From Liquidambar formosana (lineage: Eukaryota; Streptophyta; Magnoliopsida; Saxifragales; Altingiaceae): 64,000 bases of DNA. Every line of letters begins with the position of its first letter. The stretch's first letter is position 1. Where the stretch lies: the NCBI GenBank assembly GCA_039720395.1, contig CM077823.1:34864371-34928370 (forward strand). The letters run 5' to 3'. Positions 11,038-22,600 of the stretch are shown here, in pieces. The translations under genes were made by a program, and so were the position numbers. The notes under the pieces were generated by a model. That model was not told the DNA's origin. It saw only the letters and a list, made by a program, of their open reading frames with translations, and ran no database searches.

Positions 11038-13145
11038 TCATCTTATCATGCCTCCTCCCACAACTGGAGCCACTGTCACGCCGCGCCTTTGTCTATCCAC
11101 ATTCGCTTCCCAGCCTTCATTTTCAACACCAAACAAAGAATAAAAACAAAAAAACAAAAAATTAAAAATTAAAAAAAAAATAGAAATGAAGTCAATACTT
11201 CAAAACATAAAAAACGGGCCGCGATCATAAATTAGTGTCTGCACAACCTAACAAGTACATTTTTTAAACGTTTAGATTAGACTAGTTAAACTCATATTAA
11301 TGATAATAGAATATGGTTTTTGTTTTGGTATGCATCATCAATGATGACATATTGTTAGCCGATAAGGCATCATGATCCCACTAGTTTATTTTTAAATTTT
11401 TGGATTAAGGTACGATGGGTGTTTGGTTACAACCAAAATTAAGTTCGTTATAACTAAATTTCCAGCCCAACAAAGAGAAATACTTTTTGTATTGTAAAAT
11501 GTTTTTGGCTCAAACAAGGTACCATTTCTGGCTCTTGTCAATTATGTGGAATTCTAAAGGTGCACAGACCTACTAGTTCTTGTCTTGAGGCTGCAAAAGG
11601 GCAGACTAATCTGGGACAGGGTACTATCCTTATCAGTGTGCTGGACTCAAGTATAACTCAAATATTATATAGGCCTATAGTGTTTGTTTGGATGCAATTT
11701 TTTCATGCCCACAGCTACTCTAGGGACAAGTTAACAATCCATTGATTGTAGCAAAGTGCAATTGCCCCAAGAAAACAAAAGAGAAGATAGACCAGAGTAG
11801 GTCGAGAAAAACGCCTAAAACCCAACTAGGCTAAACAGAAAACCTTTCTCCCTTCGTCCCATAAAGATAGGACATGTTTGACAAAACACACAGTTTAAAA
11901 AAAAACGTCTTTTCATTGACTTATCATTTATTGAACTTTATTTTTCCAAAACTATCATCTCTTACTTTGTATTGGGTTTTGTGTTGAAAGTAATTATTGC
12001 AATAACAAAGGGTAGTACAGGAAGTTCAAAAAAATTATGATTTGACTTTATAAAATGGACAAACATTTTGGGACAAAAAAAGTAGCAAATATGGCTTCTT
12101 TTGTAGGACGGAAGGAGTATAAAGTAGTCTTATGTGTTACCTCATCACCTCAATTCAATCATGTTAATGTGTAGTCTTGTAAATTTTCCCCATTTCCATC
12201 TTACCCATTAAAAAAAGAAGAAAAAAAACACCCTACATCACCATACATCTTCACACCCATATTCAACTATTGTTTTTCCCCAGCACTGAATGGCCTCAAG
12301 ATAGGCTTGAAAGTACACTGTAAATTCAATGAGAGTTCATCTTGTTCAATGATCAATTAAATTAGAAAAAATGTCATATAACTTCTAAGGAAGTACTGGT
12401 ACCTATCCCCATGTCGAAACCACGAATCCTGAGCTCTCTGTACTCTTGACAAAGTGCACAAGCTGGACAACAGAAGTGCACTAGGCAATCAACACAAGGT
12501 GCCTCTTCCAAGTCATACTGGCCCCTCAATTTTGAGCGATAAAAGCATGAGTACAAGCACGCAAAACCAGTTAAAGCCAGTAGCCCATACGTTGCACCGC
12601 TTGCAGCACAAGCTGCACCACACAGCCAACAACATAACCATGATGGGTAAAATAATTCAACCATATAATCTTTATCCAGTGTTCTTAAATAGGGATGATC
12701 TTCATCCAGTGTTCTTAGATAAGTTTTGTTTGACTTACATGGGGAACCTCTGTTCACAATTTCAGCAATCTGTCCGAATGTGATGCAAGGGCAACAACAA
12801 GTGATAAAACCTTAACAAAAAACACAACACCAAAAAAATTTATTAAACAAAAAAAAAAAAAAAAAATCCAAGAACAAAGACAAAAGTAAATATGTTATAG
12901 TTTTGGCTAGGAATATATGGGCAGTGAGGTTAGTTTTCATGTGCTTACAATTGGCAGGATCGTCGCAACAATGGCAAAGACCAGTAGACCACTTCCCAGG
13001 GAGACCACTGAGCATGCCTGCTGGCCGACATATATGGAGAAGAAAAGGAATTTCTGGGACTTTGGTTTGGAACCCCTGGAGCTGGGATAGGACCTGGATG
13101 GCCTTCAGCTGCATATTTATCATGGTCATGAACTGTAGGATACAT
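11038..13145 (-). CDS. PLAC8 / plant cadmium resistance protein, copy 2 (frame break before the first motif)
   Basis: Second PLAC8 gene, paralogue of the one at 2567-4724, with the same four-exon structure and identical exon lengths for exons 2-4: 12949-13145, 12739-12810, 12403-12612, 11038-11114 (minus strand; GT-AG). Motifs in order: [17 protein letters not shown] start typical of the family, [36 protein letters not shown], a membrane run into [49 protein letters not shown], and a tail ending VVGGGMIR. With one base allowed for it encodes about 184 residues. Odd: one extra base in a CCC run near 12998-13000 moves WSTGLC out of frame with the family N-terminus. An unbroken alternative exists from ATG at 13129 (about 179 residues, unrelated first 48) or ATG at 13015 (about 141). 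Probable role as for copy 1: plasma-membrane metal handling or size control. Overall better preserved than copy 1. Confidence 0.87.
11848..12117. mobile_element. Stowaway-type MITE in PLAC8 copy 2 intron 3
   Basis: Left end CTCCCTTCGTCCCATAAAGA, reversed right end CTCCTTCCGTCCTACAAAAG: the classic Stowaway (Tc1/mariner) terminal sequence. TA follows the right end; the left flank is TT, so the TA duplication is imperfect. Absent from the same intron of copy 1. Confidence 0.75.
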
Positions 13146-13224
13146 TTTGCTAACTGACTTGATCAGATATTTGTCTCAAGGATCTTGATTGTAGTTCTCT
13201 ATTAGAAGAAAAAATTTGGTCCTA

Positions 13225-13231
13225 ATTTATA
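13225..13231 (-). promoter_or_regulatory. TATA box upstream of PLAC8 copy 2
   Basis: TATAAAT on the minus strand, about 80 bp upstream of the start codon at 13145. Confidence 0.5.
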
Positions 13232-14216
13232 GAGTTAGAGGAGTCCCATTTGGAGGAAATTGCCATATGGTCAATGGTTCACATTGTTCAATTTGATTTT
13301 GAGTAATAAATTTGCGGTTCTATGACTACCTCATATTATTATAATATGTATTGATGTAGCCCGATAAACAAGAGGACTAATCTCAAAGCAACCAAACACT
13401 AAACAAGAATCATATTTAAACCCCCTCCCCTCCAATAACCAAGTGTAAAATTCTGCTTCTGCTCCAACCAAAGACGGAAAAGAAAAAAAAAAGATGCAAA
13501 TAATTAGAGAAAATGAAGAATGTGGGCAAATTCATTATTTTGAGAGGTAATTTTCAAATGAACCTATGTTGAGGATTGTAAGAAATTTCATATTTACTCT
13601 ATTAGGTATGCAAATTAGCGAACGTATTTTTCAGAATTTCATTTTTCTTCTAATTGGTTTTTAAACTACGTACTAGGTAATATTGTTGGGTATCTTCTCC
13701 CCCATATGAGTATACTAAATATGTGGATATTTTAAATAATATAAATAAAAAATAAAAAATAAAAAACCCTCTAGGGAAGTTGTATTAAATTTGTCTGCCT
13801 GTTTTTCTTCTTCTTCTTCTTCTCCTTTTTTAATTAAATTTTGATGGGGAAAGACTTGTATTGAATTCAAGCACGCTTCCTTGGCTTCATTGCAATTTCC
13901 TTGAGGATCTGTGATGCAAGAGGCCAAGAAGAGGAGACCAACGTAATAATTTATTATCAACGACCGTGACTTGATGAATATTCAATATCCTAATTAACTA
14001 ATTAACCTTTTCTTAATACAAAGTTTTTTTATGCAATGAAATGCATCATGCAGAATCGCATATACTACTATTCTCGTCCACCATCCCCATGACATGTATA
14101 GAAGATATCCAATCAGATCTACATGATTCAAAAGACCAGCTAGCATCTTTTGTAACGGTTCAACGATGTTCCATTGATTATGCACATGTTGAAGACCACC
14201 CATATGCAAGCTCATA
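13232..14216. other. Intergenic, right copy of the duplicated block
   Basis: Upstream flank of PLAC8 copy 2; no gene seen. Contains patches shared with the upstream flank of copy 1 (for instance 'ttatcaacgaccgtgactt' at 13952 and 'atgaaatgcat' at 14035). Confidence 0.55.
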
Positions 14217-14275
14217 CTTGCCTCTAGGCTTGGCAATTGGGTGGGTTTGGGTGGGTTTAAATGGGTTTAGTTATA

Positions 14276-14657
14276 GGGAGCGGCTATTGCAACCCCCCTA
14301 AAGGTTGAGTTGCCCCACCCTGTTATCCCCACCCTCCAAAAATATATACCCACCCCTTTAAAAGTCTAAAATACCCTTCACCCACCCCACTTCCCCCCCC
14401 CCCCACATGAGATCTGGAAGAACACCCCACGCCCCCACAGCAGACCGGTGAGCAACGGCGACGGCGACCACCCTTCTTCCTCTTCTCTCTTCTTCTCCTC
14501 TTCTTTCTTTCTTTCTTTCTTTCCTCCTTTTTTTTTTTTTTTGGCTCTGGTCAAATCCATGTGTGAGGCAACGGAGGGTTTTTTTTTTTCAAAACCTCCA
14601 TTTTTTTCAGCAAGTGACCACTCTTTGTCCTTCTTCCTCTTCTCTTCTTTCTTTCTT

Positions 14658-14703
<46 letters not shown>

Positions 14704-15212
14704 CTGATCAGATCCGTGTGTGAGGCAAGAGAGGTTTTTTTTTAAGACTTCCATTTTTTCCGACGACGGTGACGGTCAAATCTGGCCACATCTACTGCCA
14801 ACGGGAGGGAAGAGGAGAAAAAAAGGAAAGAAAAAAAAAAGAAGAAGAGAAGAAGAGGGAAGAGGAGGAAGGCCGACGGGAGGGAGGGGAGGGAGCTTTG
14901 CCGACGAGAGAGGGGTGCGGGAGAGGGTTTCTGGGAAGGAAAGAAAAAAAAAATGAAGAAGAGAAGAAGAGGGAAGAGGAGGAAGGAAGAAGAGGGGTGC
15001 GGGAGAGGGTTGTCGATGGGGTGGGTGCCAGAGAGAGTTGTCGGAGAGGGGTGCCAGAGAGTGGAACGAGAGGAGTAGGTTCAGCATTTTGGTTAAAGAC
15101 ATAAAGCCCTTTTTGGTCATTTTGCAACATCATTCTTCTCATTAAAAAATTGGGAGAAGGGGGGGGGGGGGGGACTTAACCTTTAGCTAGGGGGGTTGCA
15201 ATGGCCGTTCCC
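14276..15212. mobile_element. Mutator-like MITE nested in the hAT element
   Basis: Left end GGGAGCGGCTATTGCAACCC, reversed right end GGGAACGGCCATTGCAACCC: inverted repeats of about 25 bp. Flanked by a perfect 9-bp duplication TTAGTTATA (14267-14275 and 15213-15221), as made by MULEs. The interior is extreme low complexity: C-, T- and TTCT-runs (14395-14700), then GA-rich (14810-15015), then poly-G (15160). Open frames inside are artefacts of these runs. Confidence 0.8.
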
Positions 15213-15693
15213 TTAGTTATAATATCACCCAAACTCAACCCAACCCATTTATATGAGAATCCATTTAAGCAAAACCCAAACTGACTCATTTATTGTAAGT
15301 AGAAATCCAACCCAACCCACATACCTTCACTGACCTGTTTAAAACGTTAATTGGGCTCGTGGTTCTACTTCTGACGTTAGGTGACTTTGCATTATAATTT
15401 TTTTTTGTTTTTTTACCCAAAAAATAAAGAAAAAACATTTGTCCATTTTTTTTACTACTTTTATCTACAACAACTCGTTTTTAGATCTCTAAAATATAAA
15501 ATCTCTAAAATATAAAATCTTAAGGTTGACCCAAACCCATTTTAATTAGGTTATGACCCGGATTTTAAAAAAAAAAATAAAAAAGAGAAACATTGAAAAC
15601 CTGAAGGGCATTTTCGGATCCCTAGCCTTTCGGTAAATGTGTTCATTTCATTATTAAATGTTTATTAAAGGGCATTTTCATTTCATTTACAAC

Positions 15694-15823
15694 TTAAAAA
15701 TTGTTGAGTGAGAAACAAATCCAATAGGATCTAATAATGAAATGTTTAGCTAAAAATGAAATGAGCACATTTACAACCCAATTTTATCTATTGGATTTGT
15801 TTCTTACTCAACAATTTTTAAGT
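15694..15823. repeat. Perfect-stem palindrome inside the hAT element
   Basis: 'acttaaaaattgttgagtga' (from 15694) with its continuation 'gaaacaaatccaata' is repeated inverted at about 15787-15823, matching 36 of 37 bases, separated by a spacer of about 55 bp. Confidence 0.75.
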
Positions 15824-15967
15824 AAACCCAATTAGACCCAATTATTAGTTAGTCTCCTTATGGGTACCCATTTACAACCCAATTAATAAAATTGCCCATA
15901 CACACTCATTTAACTTGGATGGGCGGGTTCATGGGTTTGGGCACAAATTGCCAGCCCTACTTGCCTC

Positions 15968-17530
15968 ATATAATTGATATGGGTTGACCTCAACGTAACT
16001 CAATCACTGTGATCATGGGATAATAATTGTAAATCTTTCCATATTCTTTATTACTCTGTATATTTTGCTTAATGTAAGCCTTTCCAAATGTACAGTGTAA
16101 CAAACATGATATATATAGAGGAATTGGTCTGTCCTCTCGTCAACTGTGAGGTTATAGACTCTTTATTCAATTGATTTCTTTGTATCTTTAACATGTACCA
16201 TCCATCCTAACCGAGTCATGAATCAATGGTTGATAATCTGTGGAACTTAACAATATTATTACAATTTATCAATTCACAAAAACTAAATATATCTATTCAT
16301 GCATGTGATTGCTAGATAGGTTAGTTAAGCCTAATCTAGCTCATGCAATTTTTTATTTGTCTTTTTTCTTCTCTCTCTCTTTTTTTTTTTTTCTTTCCCC
16401 TTCTTGTGTTTGAACAGAACCTAAAAAACCCAATATTTGGGTAGGCGCAACGTTGGTAGTTGAGGGTCAACCCAAACCCATTTCAAGAGAAGTTATTAAT
16501 CAAGGCATTAATATAAAACGTTCACGAATTAATCTCATGATAGAATATATGCACCAATTTCACAGATTAATCTCATGAACTGAGTTCCGACAATATACTA
16601 ATTGTTCCTAATCATTGGTTAAAATGTAATCAAGTTCCGCCAGGCTTTGTATACCCTATTTGGGTGAGTAGGTATGTAGTCCCATACTCCCATGCCATTC
16701 TGCACCATTAGACAAAGCCCATTGACAAGGGTAGTTGTTTTTATTCACTCGGGTCAATGACTCAATGAGACAATGCCATATTGCCTATGGACTTGGATCC
16801 TCTACCATAGTATATATCACAGAGAAGACCTTTCCATCCTTGTAGCCATAGCTTGCCACATGGCAAAGAGAATGATCCGACATGTATATTTATGGGTTAT
16901 GTGGTACATTGGGATAATATGTAAGGGGTACAACTTTCAAAACATAATGCTGATAACCTCGTATAATTTACATTAGCACATCCTTATATAACGGTTCCAT
17001 AAGGGTTGGATGACTCTTCAAACCCATGGATCTGGAGCTCTAACAGATCCAAGCAGAGGATCACAATCCATGCGTGGCACATGGACAACTTGGCAAAATA
17101 ATCTATAAATTAAAAATAAAAATAAAAAAAAAAAATTGGGTTAATTTATTTGATTTTGTTTCTAGAGAGATGTAATCAAGCAGCTGGTTGGTGATCAGTT
17201 ACGTACGAGTGTTTTTGTTTTTTGGCTTATGGCATAATGGACCACAACCTCACTCTTGGAAAGACTCTAGCTGGTTGCTTCTTGCCTATATTAATTAATA
17301 TTGACTGATGGTGTTAATATAAATAATTTATAAGACCCAACTTGCAAGAGCAACCAGCTTTTCCGACAAGACTAATTGATCGTTATTGTTGTCTTTTTTC
17401 TTTTTCTTTTTTATAATTAATTGTTATTGTTTTCAATATATGTTTTTTCTCACACCCTTATTATTGTTATTCCTTCTTTCTAATGTGCTAATTTAGCAAT
17501 AGCACATTTTATTGGTGCTCCAATGGTGTG
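15968..17530. other. Intergenic; end of the duplicated block
   Basis: 16190-16310 and 16612-16650 resemble 6480-6620 and 7140-7180, so the right copy of the duplication runs to about 16.7 kb. No gene supported; the 67-codon frame at 16773 has no recognisable features. Confidence 0.5.
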
Positions 17531-17538
17531 TTAAAGGG

Positions 17539-18191
17539 TAGGGGTGTTAATGGTTTAGGTTAAAACCAATAACCAAATTGATGGTTTGGTTTGGTTTTTT
17601 TGTCATTAAGTTTGGTTTTGGTTCTAATTTTAGAAAACCGAACTAAATTGGTTTGGTTTTGGTTTTCATTTTTAAAAAACCAAACCAAGCTGAAAAAACC
17701 GAAAAATATAATATATATATATATATATATATAAACTTAAAGTTTGTAAATTTCCTATTCTAATAAGGGCATAATAGGAAATAGATTTAAAATATTACAA
17801 AACCCTAAGTCTCTCAGCCTCAACTTCGTCTCATTTTAAGTTTCTTATTATTTTTCCTTTTTTAGATTGGCATGTATTAAACTAGTTATTAATGTTGTGT
17901 GAGATATTGGATAGACATATGTCAATATGTTTCCATTTTGATATAATGTTTAATGTTTTTTTTAGTTGCTAATGTAATGTTTTTATTAAAAATGTTTTTA
18001 TTTGGAGTTTGGTATATCATTTTTTTTCATTTTCAATTATTTGTTGTTACTTGATAGGTTAAAACCAAAACTGAACCGAACCAGGTTTGGTTTTTTTATA
18101 GTATGGTTTGGTTTTGATTTGGTAGGAACAAAACCGAAGTATAATGGTTTGGTTTGAAATCTATTCTAAAACCGAACCATTAACACCCTTA
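17539..18191. mobile_element. hAT-type non-autonomous element (653 bp)
   Basis: Left TAGGGGTGTTAATGGTTTAG, reversed right TAAGGGTGTTAATGGTTCGG. 8-bp flanks TTAAAGGG and CTAAAGGG agree in 7 positions. The interior repeats 'ggtttggttttggtt' motifs on both sides and has a short (TA)n at about 17711. No transposase. Confidence 0.75.
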
Positions 18192-18199
18192 CTAAAGGG

Positions 18200-19044
18200 T
18201 TTAAAAAATAGCAATAACTCACCCTTATGCTATATTTGTCATACCCTTGAGTTAAAATAGCATAAAATTGGTTAATCAAGGAAGGAGATGGTGTTTGTGC
18301 CAAAAAATTACATATTGTGTTATTTGCATTACCAGAGCAAATTGTGCCAAATTATATCATTTGACATTGTAGTATGTACTAAAATAACAATAGCATTAAT
18401 AATATAGCTCACACCACTGGAGATGCCCTAAGTATTTGTGGCTTTTGGTGACCACTTCCCAACTTAATACCAAGCAAAGGGTATTACGTGTGAACTTGTT
18501 GCAAATTAACTATATATGTGTTTCAAAATGACTACCAATCCCTCTCTTTTTTTTTTTTTTTTTTTTTTTACCTGATTGATCCCCGAACCAAGGTCAATAG
18601 TCAATGCAATTAGTGATTGATAGACATTAAAGGTGCACAAAGTTCAGGTCATAACAAGGATCCTCAATCTTAAGGGGTAGATTGAGTAGTCCTAGTGCCT
18701 CTTGCCAAATAAAAAGTTTTGGATTTAACTGTCACTACTTTCTCTCAAGACCACCCTCATGAACCTTATCTTGTAACTATCTAGTGTATGTGAGATCAAG
18801 AGATTACATGCATGTACCTAGGAAATTAATCAATAATAAAAAACAAGGATTCCCTCTTTCTCTCTCTCTCTCTCTTTCTCACTCAATTCTATGACAGAGG
18901 CATGTGTCTTCATTCTCTTACTTATCTATGCCATATATATGCCGTATATGGCATGAGTTGGGTCCAAAATAAACTACAGCCCAATCTTGTAAAATTAAAG
19001 GAAACTTCTTGTCAACAGGTGCATCTAATCTTTTAAAACACTAA
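18200..19044. other. Intergenic spacer
   Basis: No gene. Holds a poly-T tract at 18548 and a (TC)n tract at about 18859. Confidence 0.5.
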
Positions 19045-19257
19045 GACCATATTTGTTTAGTTAGAATGGAATGGATGGAATAGAATCATATTACAATTCA
19101 TTCCATACAATATGTTTGGATGAAGTAATTTAAATGGGAATAGAATCAAATAATGAATTTGGATAGCCCTTTCAAATATTTTTCCATTCTAGATTACATC
19201 AAACATGAAATCAAATTTCATTTTCATCCATTACATTCTAACTAAACAAACATGGCC
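19045..19257. mobile_element. MITE with TAA target duplication, upstream of RAD54
   Basis: Left GACCATATTTGTTTAGTTAG and reversed right GGCCATGTTTGTTTAGTTAG form good inverted repeats; TAA lies on each side (19042-19044, 19258-19260). PIF/Harbinger-type. It ends about 380 bp before the RAD54 start codon. Confidence 0.75.
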
Positions 19258-19562
19258 TAAGAAATTTCTTATAAGAAAACTTGTTGGTAATATTGTTGAG
19301 ATCAATGTTTTGAGTTGAGTTGAGATGTTTATTGTATCAAGTTATTTATTTTTGCTAGTAGCTAGGTATATATATTCAAACATTTGACCTAATTAATTTT
19401 TTACGAAGTATCGTACAAGTAAAATCATTGCTCACTTTTGTATTAATTGAAAAAAAAAAAAGAGAAAAAAAAAAAAAGGCCATTGTTTCGTGCAAGGAAA
19501 TCCAAGTTCCTGACCAGGACATGTTTCCCCCGTCATCCAAACACCCTAGCCACCAAAATTTA

Positions 19563-19570
19563 CCGCCAAA
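19563..19570 (-). promoter_or_regulatory. E2F-like site in the RAD54 promoter
   Basis: TTTGGCGG on the minus strand fits the plant E2F consensus TTTSSCGS and lies about 70 bp upstream of the RAD54 start codon. S-phase control of recombination genes by E2F is known in plants; that this site is used is inference. Confidence 0.45.
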
Positions 19571-19640
19571 TTTGGTGGTTTAAAAAGAAGTAGCCTAGCA
19601 ACAGTGTCTGAAAGCAACGAAGTAGCATTTCTAATTTTCC

Positions 19641-22600
19641 ATGGAAGACTGCGACGAGGAAGAAGAAGTGCTTTCAGCTTCCGATCCCAGCGACTCGAGC
19701 GACGAATACACTTGCGACGGCAAAGACAGTCTCGAAGACGATGACGACGGCGATGATGAGAACGGTGGCGACGACGACGGCGTAGAACAATCTGCCGTCC
19801 GTTCTCGTCCTCCCGACGAAGATCGGAAGTCGCAGAATGTCGCCGCTCTCCTGAGGTGCGTTTCAATTTTTTCAATCAAGCAACTTAGCTTTACGAACTT
19901 GCAGTATATTCGGTTCATTTCTATACCCTAATTTGTACTAGGGAAGCGCTTTTGTAGAGAGCTAGGGTTTCGCATTTGCCGTGAAATTTGTGGATATAAG
20001 GTTTCTGTTAGCACTGTTTAGTTCGAGGAATTTGGATTTTGTTTGGTTGCTGAGAAAATGGAGGAAAATGAAGCATTGAGTCTTATGGTATTGGTTCCCA
20101 AAAAATGAAATACTCAAATTTCACTCAACGAAAAGTTAAGACTTGAAATTTTAAATCCAAAAGAAAGAAACATTCTTAACAGCCTAACGGATCATTGAGT
20201 GAATTGATTGTCACGATTTTTCAGGAGTAACGTCAGTTTTTGTTGTTCCAAAGGAAGCTCTTCGGTTTCAATCTAGGGTTTTAAATTTATGCAATTTCAA
20301 TCTGGTATGTTTTTAGCGTTACAGGATCAGTAGCGGGATTAGAGATATCAATATAGGGTTTCCATCAGTACCATCCAGTTTCAAAATTCCTGTCTTTTTT
20401 ATTATTATTATTTTCCTAATATGAAATTTGCACAAATTGAAGTGAAATTGTTACCGTAATTTGTCAGAGGAAACCTTGTTGTGAGAAGACAGCCGCTACT
20501 TCCTCGAGTACTTTCGGTGACAGATGGAGCAGCGGTTGCTAGAAAACCCTTCAAACCTCCGTGCCCTAATGGCTACAGTGATGGGAATGAACAGCTTGTT
20601 CGCCGTCTTTGGGCTCGTAAGAGGTTCGTCCCGTGGGGATCCTCTAGGCCAGCTTTGGTTGCAATAACCAATCGGTTGAATGTTCCTAGTGCTGTTGAGA
20701 AAGATGTGTTGGAGGAGAGTGTGAGTTTGCCACCAGGGGTGGATCCTTTGGTGCTGTGGCAACCCGAGGAATATGAAGAGGGAGCTGTTAATTTGGTGCC
20801 AATATCTGTGGATCCCTTGCTTGTTCGTTTCCTTCGACCCCATCAAAGGTATTTTGGGTTTGTGTATTTCAGTAAAAGAGTAAGATTTTAGGAGCATACA
20901 TACTAATCTTTATATTAAGTATTATTAATGTGCCATTTCTATTGCAATTTGAACATTGAATTTGAAGTGCCAAAGCCATCCTACTGTGGTGGTAGAGGCA
21001 TCTACAGGGGTGGAGCAAGCCTAAGGTACAATACTTCCGGCTGACCAATAAGGGGGTAAAGCCATATTACTTTTTGTTTGTGCTCTCTTATATTTAATAA
21101 AAAGTTTTCTTTATCTATTCATGCAGAGAAGGGGTTCAATTCATGTTTGAATGCGTTTCGGGACTTTGTAGCCCTGCCAACATTTCTGGATGCATTCTGG
21201 CAGATGATATGGGGTAAATATCTCACCGTTTCCGGTACATCCTGTGACATTGTGTGTGCAGTCTTTTCACTTTATGTTCTTTATGGCCATATTTCAATAT
21301 GGTTGTTTTTTGTTTCACTTTTTGCAGCTTGGGAAAGACTTTGCAGTCAATCACACTGCTGTATACTCTTCTTCATCAAGGATTTGATGGGAAACCAATG
21401 GTTAAAAAGGCAATCATAGTCACTCCTACCAGTCTTGTAAGTAACTGGGAAGCTGAAATTAAAAAGTGGGTTGGAGAAAGAGTTCAGCTTATTGCTCTCT
21501 GCGAAAGTACCCGAGATGATGTTGTCTCCGGAATTGATAGTTTCACTAGTCCCCGCAGCTCTTTACAGGTAAATTTGCACAGTTTGTAATAACTTTCTAG
21601 TAATATGCAGTAATTCAATTAATATTTCTTCCAGGTATTGATTGTCTCATATGAGACATTCCGGATGCATTCGTCAAAATTCAGTCAAAGTGAATCGTGT
21701 GATCTTCTCATATGTGATGAGGCTCACAGGCTGAAAAATGACCAGACTTTAACAAATCGGGTAGGATGTGTGATAGTAATGTTTTTTCTTATTTCTTTGT
21801 TTTTGATATATGCTGTTTTCTTGTTCCTTTTTAGAGATTACTTGTTGACATTTCTCTGGTCAGGCATTGGCCTCTCTCTCATGCAAGCGTCGTATTTTAT
21901 TGTCAGGAACTCCAATGCAGGTGACAGGCATTTGTTTTGATTCTTGATAAGTCTCCAGTTTTCAAAATTTTCCTGTTTAGTAATGTGTTTTCTTCTCTTT
22001 CCATATATACCGCTGCAGAATGACCTAGAGGAGTTCTTTGCAATGGTTAACTTTACTAATCCCGGAATCTTGGGTGATGCTGCATATTTTCGCCGTTATT
22101 ATGAGGTGAAATGACAATTACATTTAAAATCTATTTATGGTGGGTAAATATGAACTCGTATACCGTGTTACCAATTTGAATGACCTTTCTGGCAATTTGG
22201 CAGCCCTCTATTTCTTTGTGAAGCTAAGCACAAGACAAATTTGCAGCTAAACCTGATACTTACTATTCCAAAACAGCCAGAAGTTTTACCATTGCAAACG
22301 TAGCAATTACCGATATACATTATTGATTGCAGTTCAGATCTGTTAATGTAGAGTATAGGGCTCTGCCTATTTGTTACACCCTCCTACTTAGTTGCCTTAT
22401 TTGTGTTATCATTAGCCTATATTTGATGAAGTGCTTTTGCTTGTCATAAATAATTACCCTATGTGACTGCTCAGTAGTTGCTGTGTATCACTACATTGCT
22501 GATTATTTCCTCAAACTTTTACTTTGAAGTGTATTTTAGATATATATATTTTTTATGTGATTTGAAGTGGATTAGGAATTCTGGTGTATGGTTTTCAATT

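Larger units (their letters stand above)
14225..15959. mobile_element. hAT-superfamily non-autonomous element, interrupted
   Basis: Terminal inverted repeats TAGGCTTGGCAATTGGGTGG on the left and, reversed, TAGGGCTGGCAATTTGTGCC on the right. Perfect 8-bp target duplication CTTGCCTC at 14217-14224 and 15960-15967, diagnostic of hAT elements. No transposase seen. Without the inner insertion it is about 790 bp. It lies only in the right copy of the duplicated block. Confidence 0.85.

Noticed and set aside
14378..15142. Several overlapping open frames of 60-116 codons on both strands
   Set aside because: Products of poly-T, TTCT and GA-rich runs inside a MITE; the translations are just F/S/L and K/E/R strings.
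19546..19918. Arginine- or serine-rich frames on the minus strand at the RAD54 start
   Set aside because: Antisense shadow of the acidic GAY/GAR-rich first exon of RAD54.
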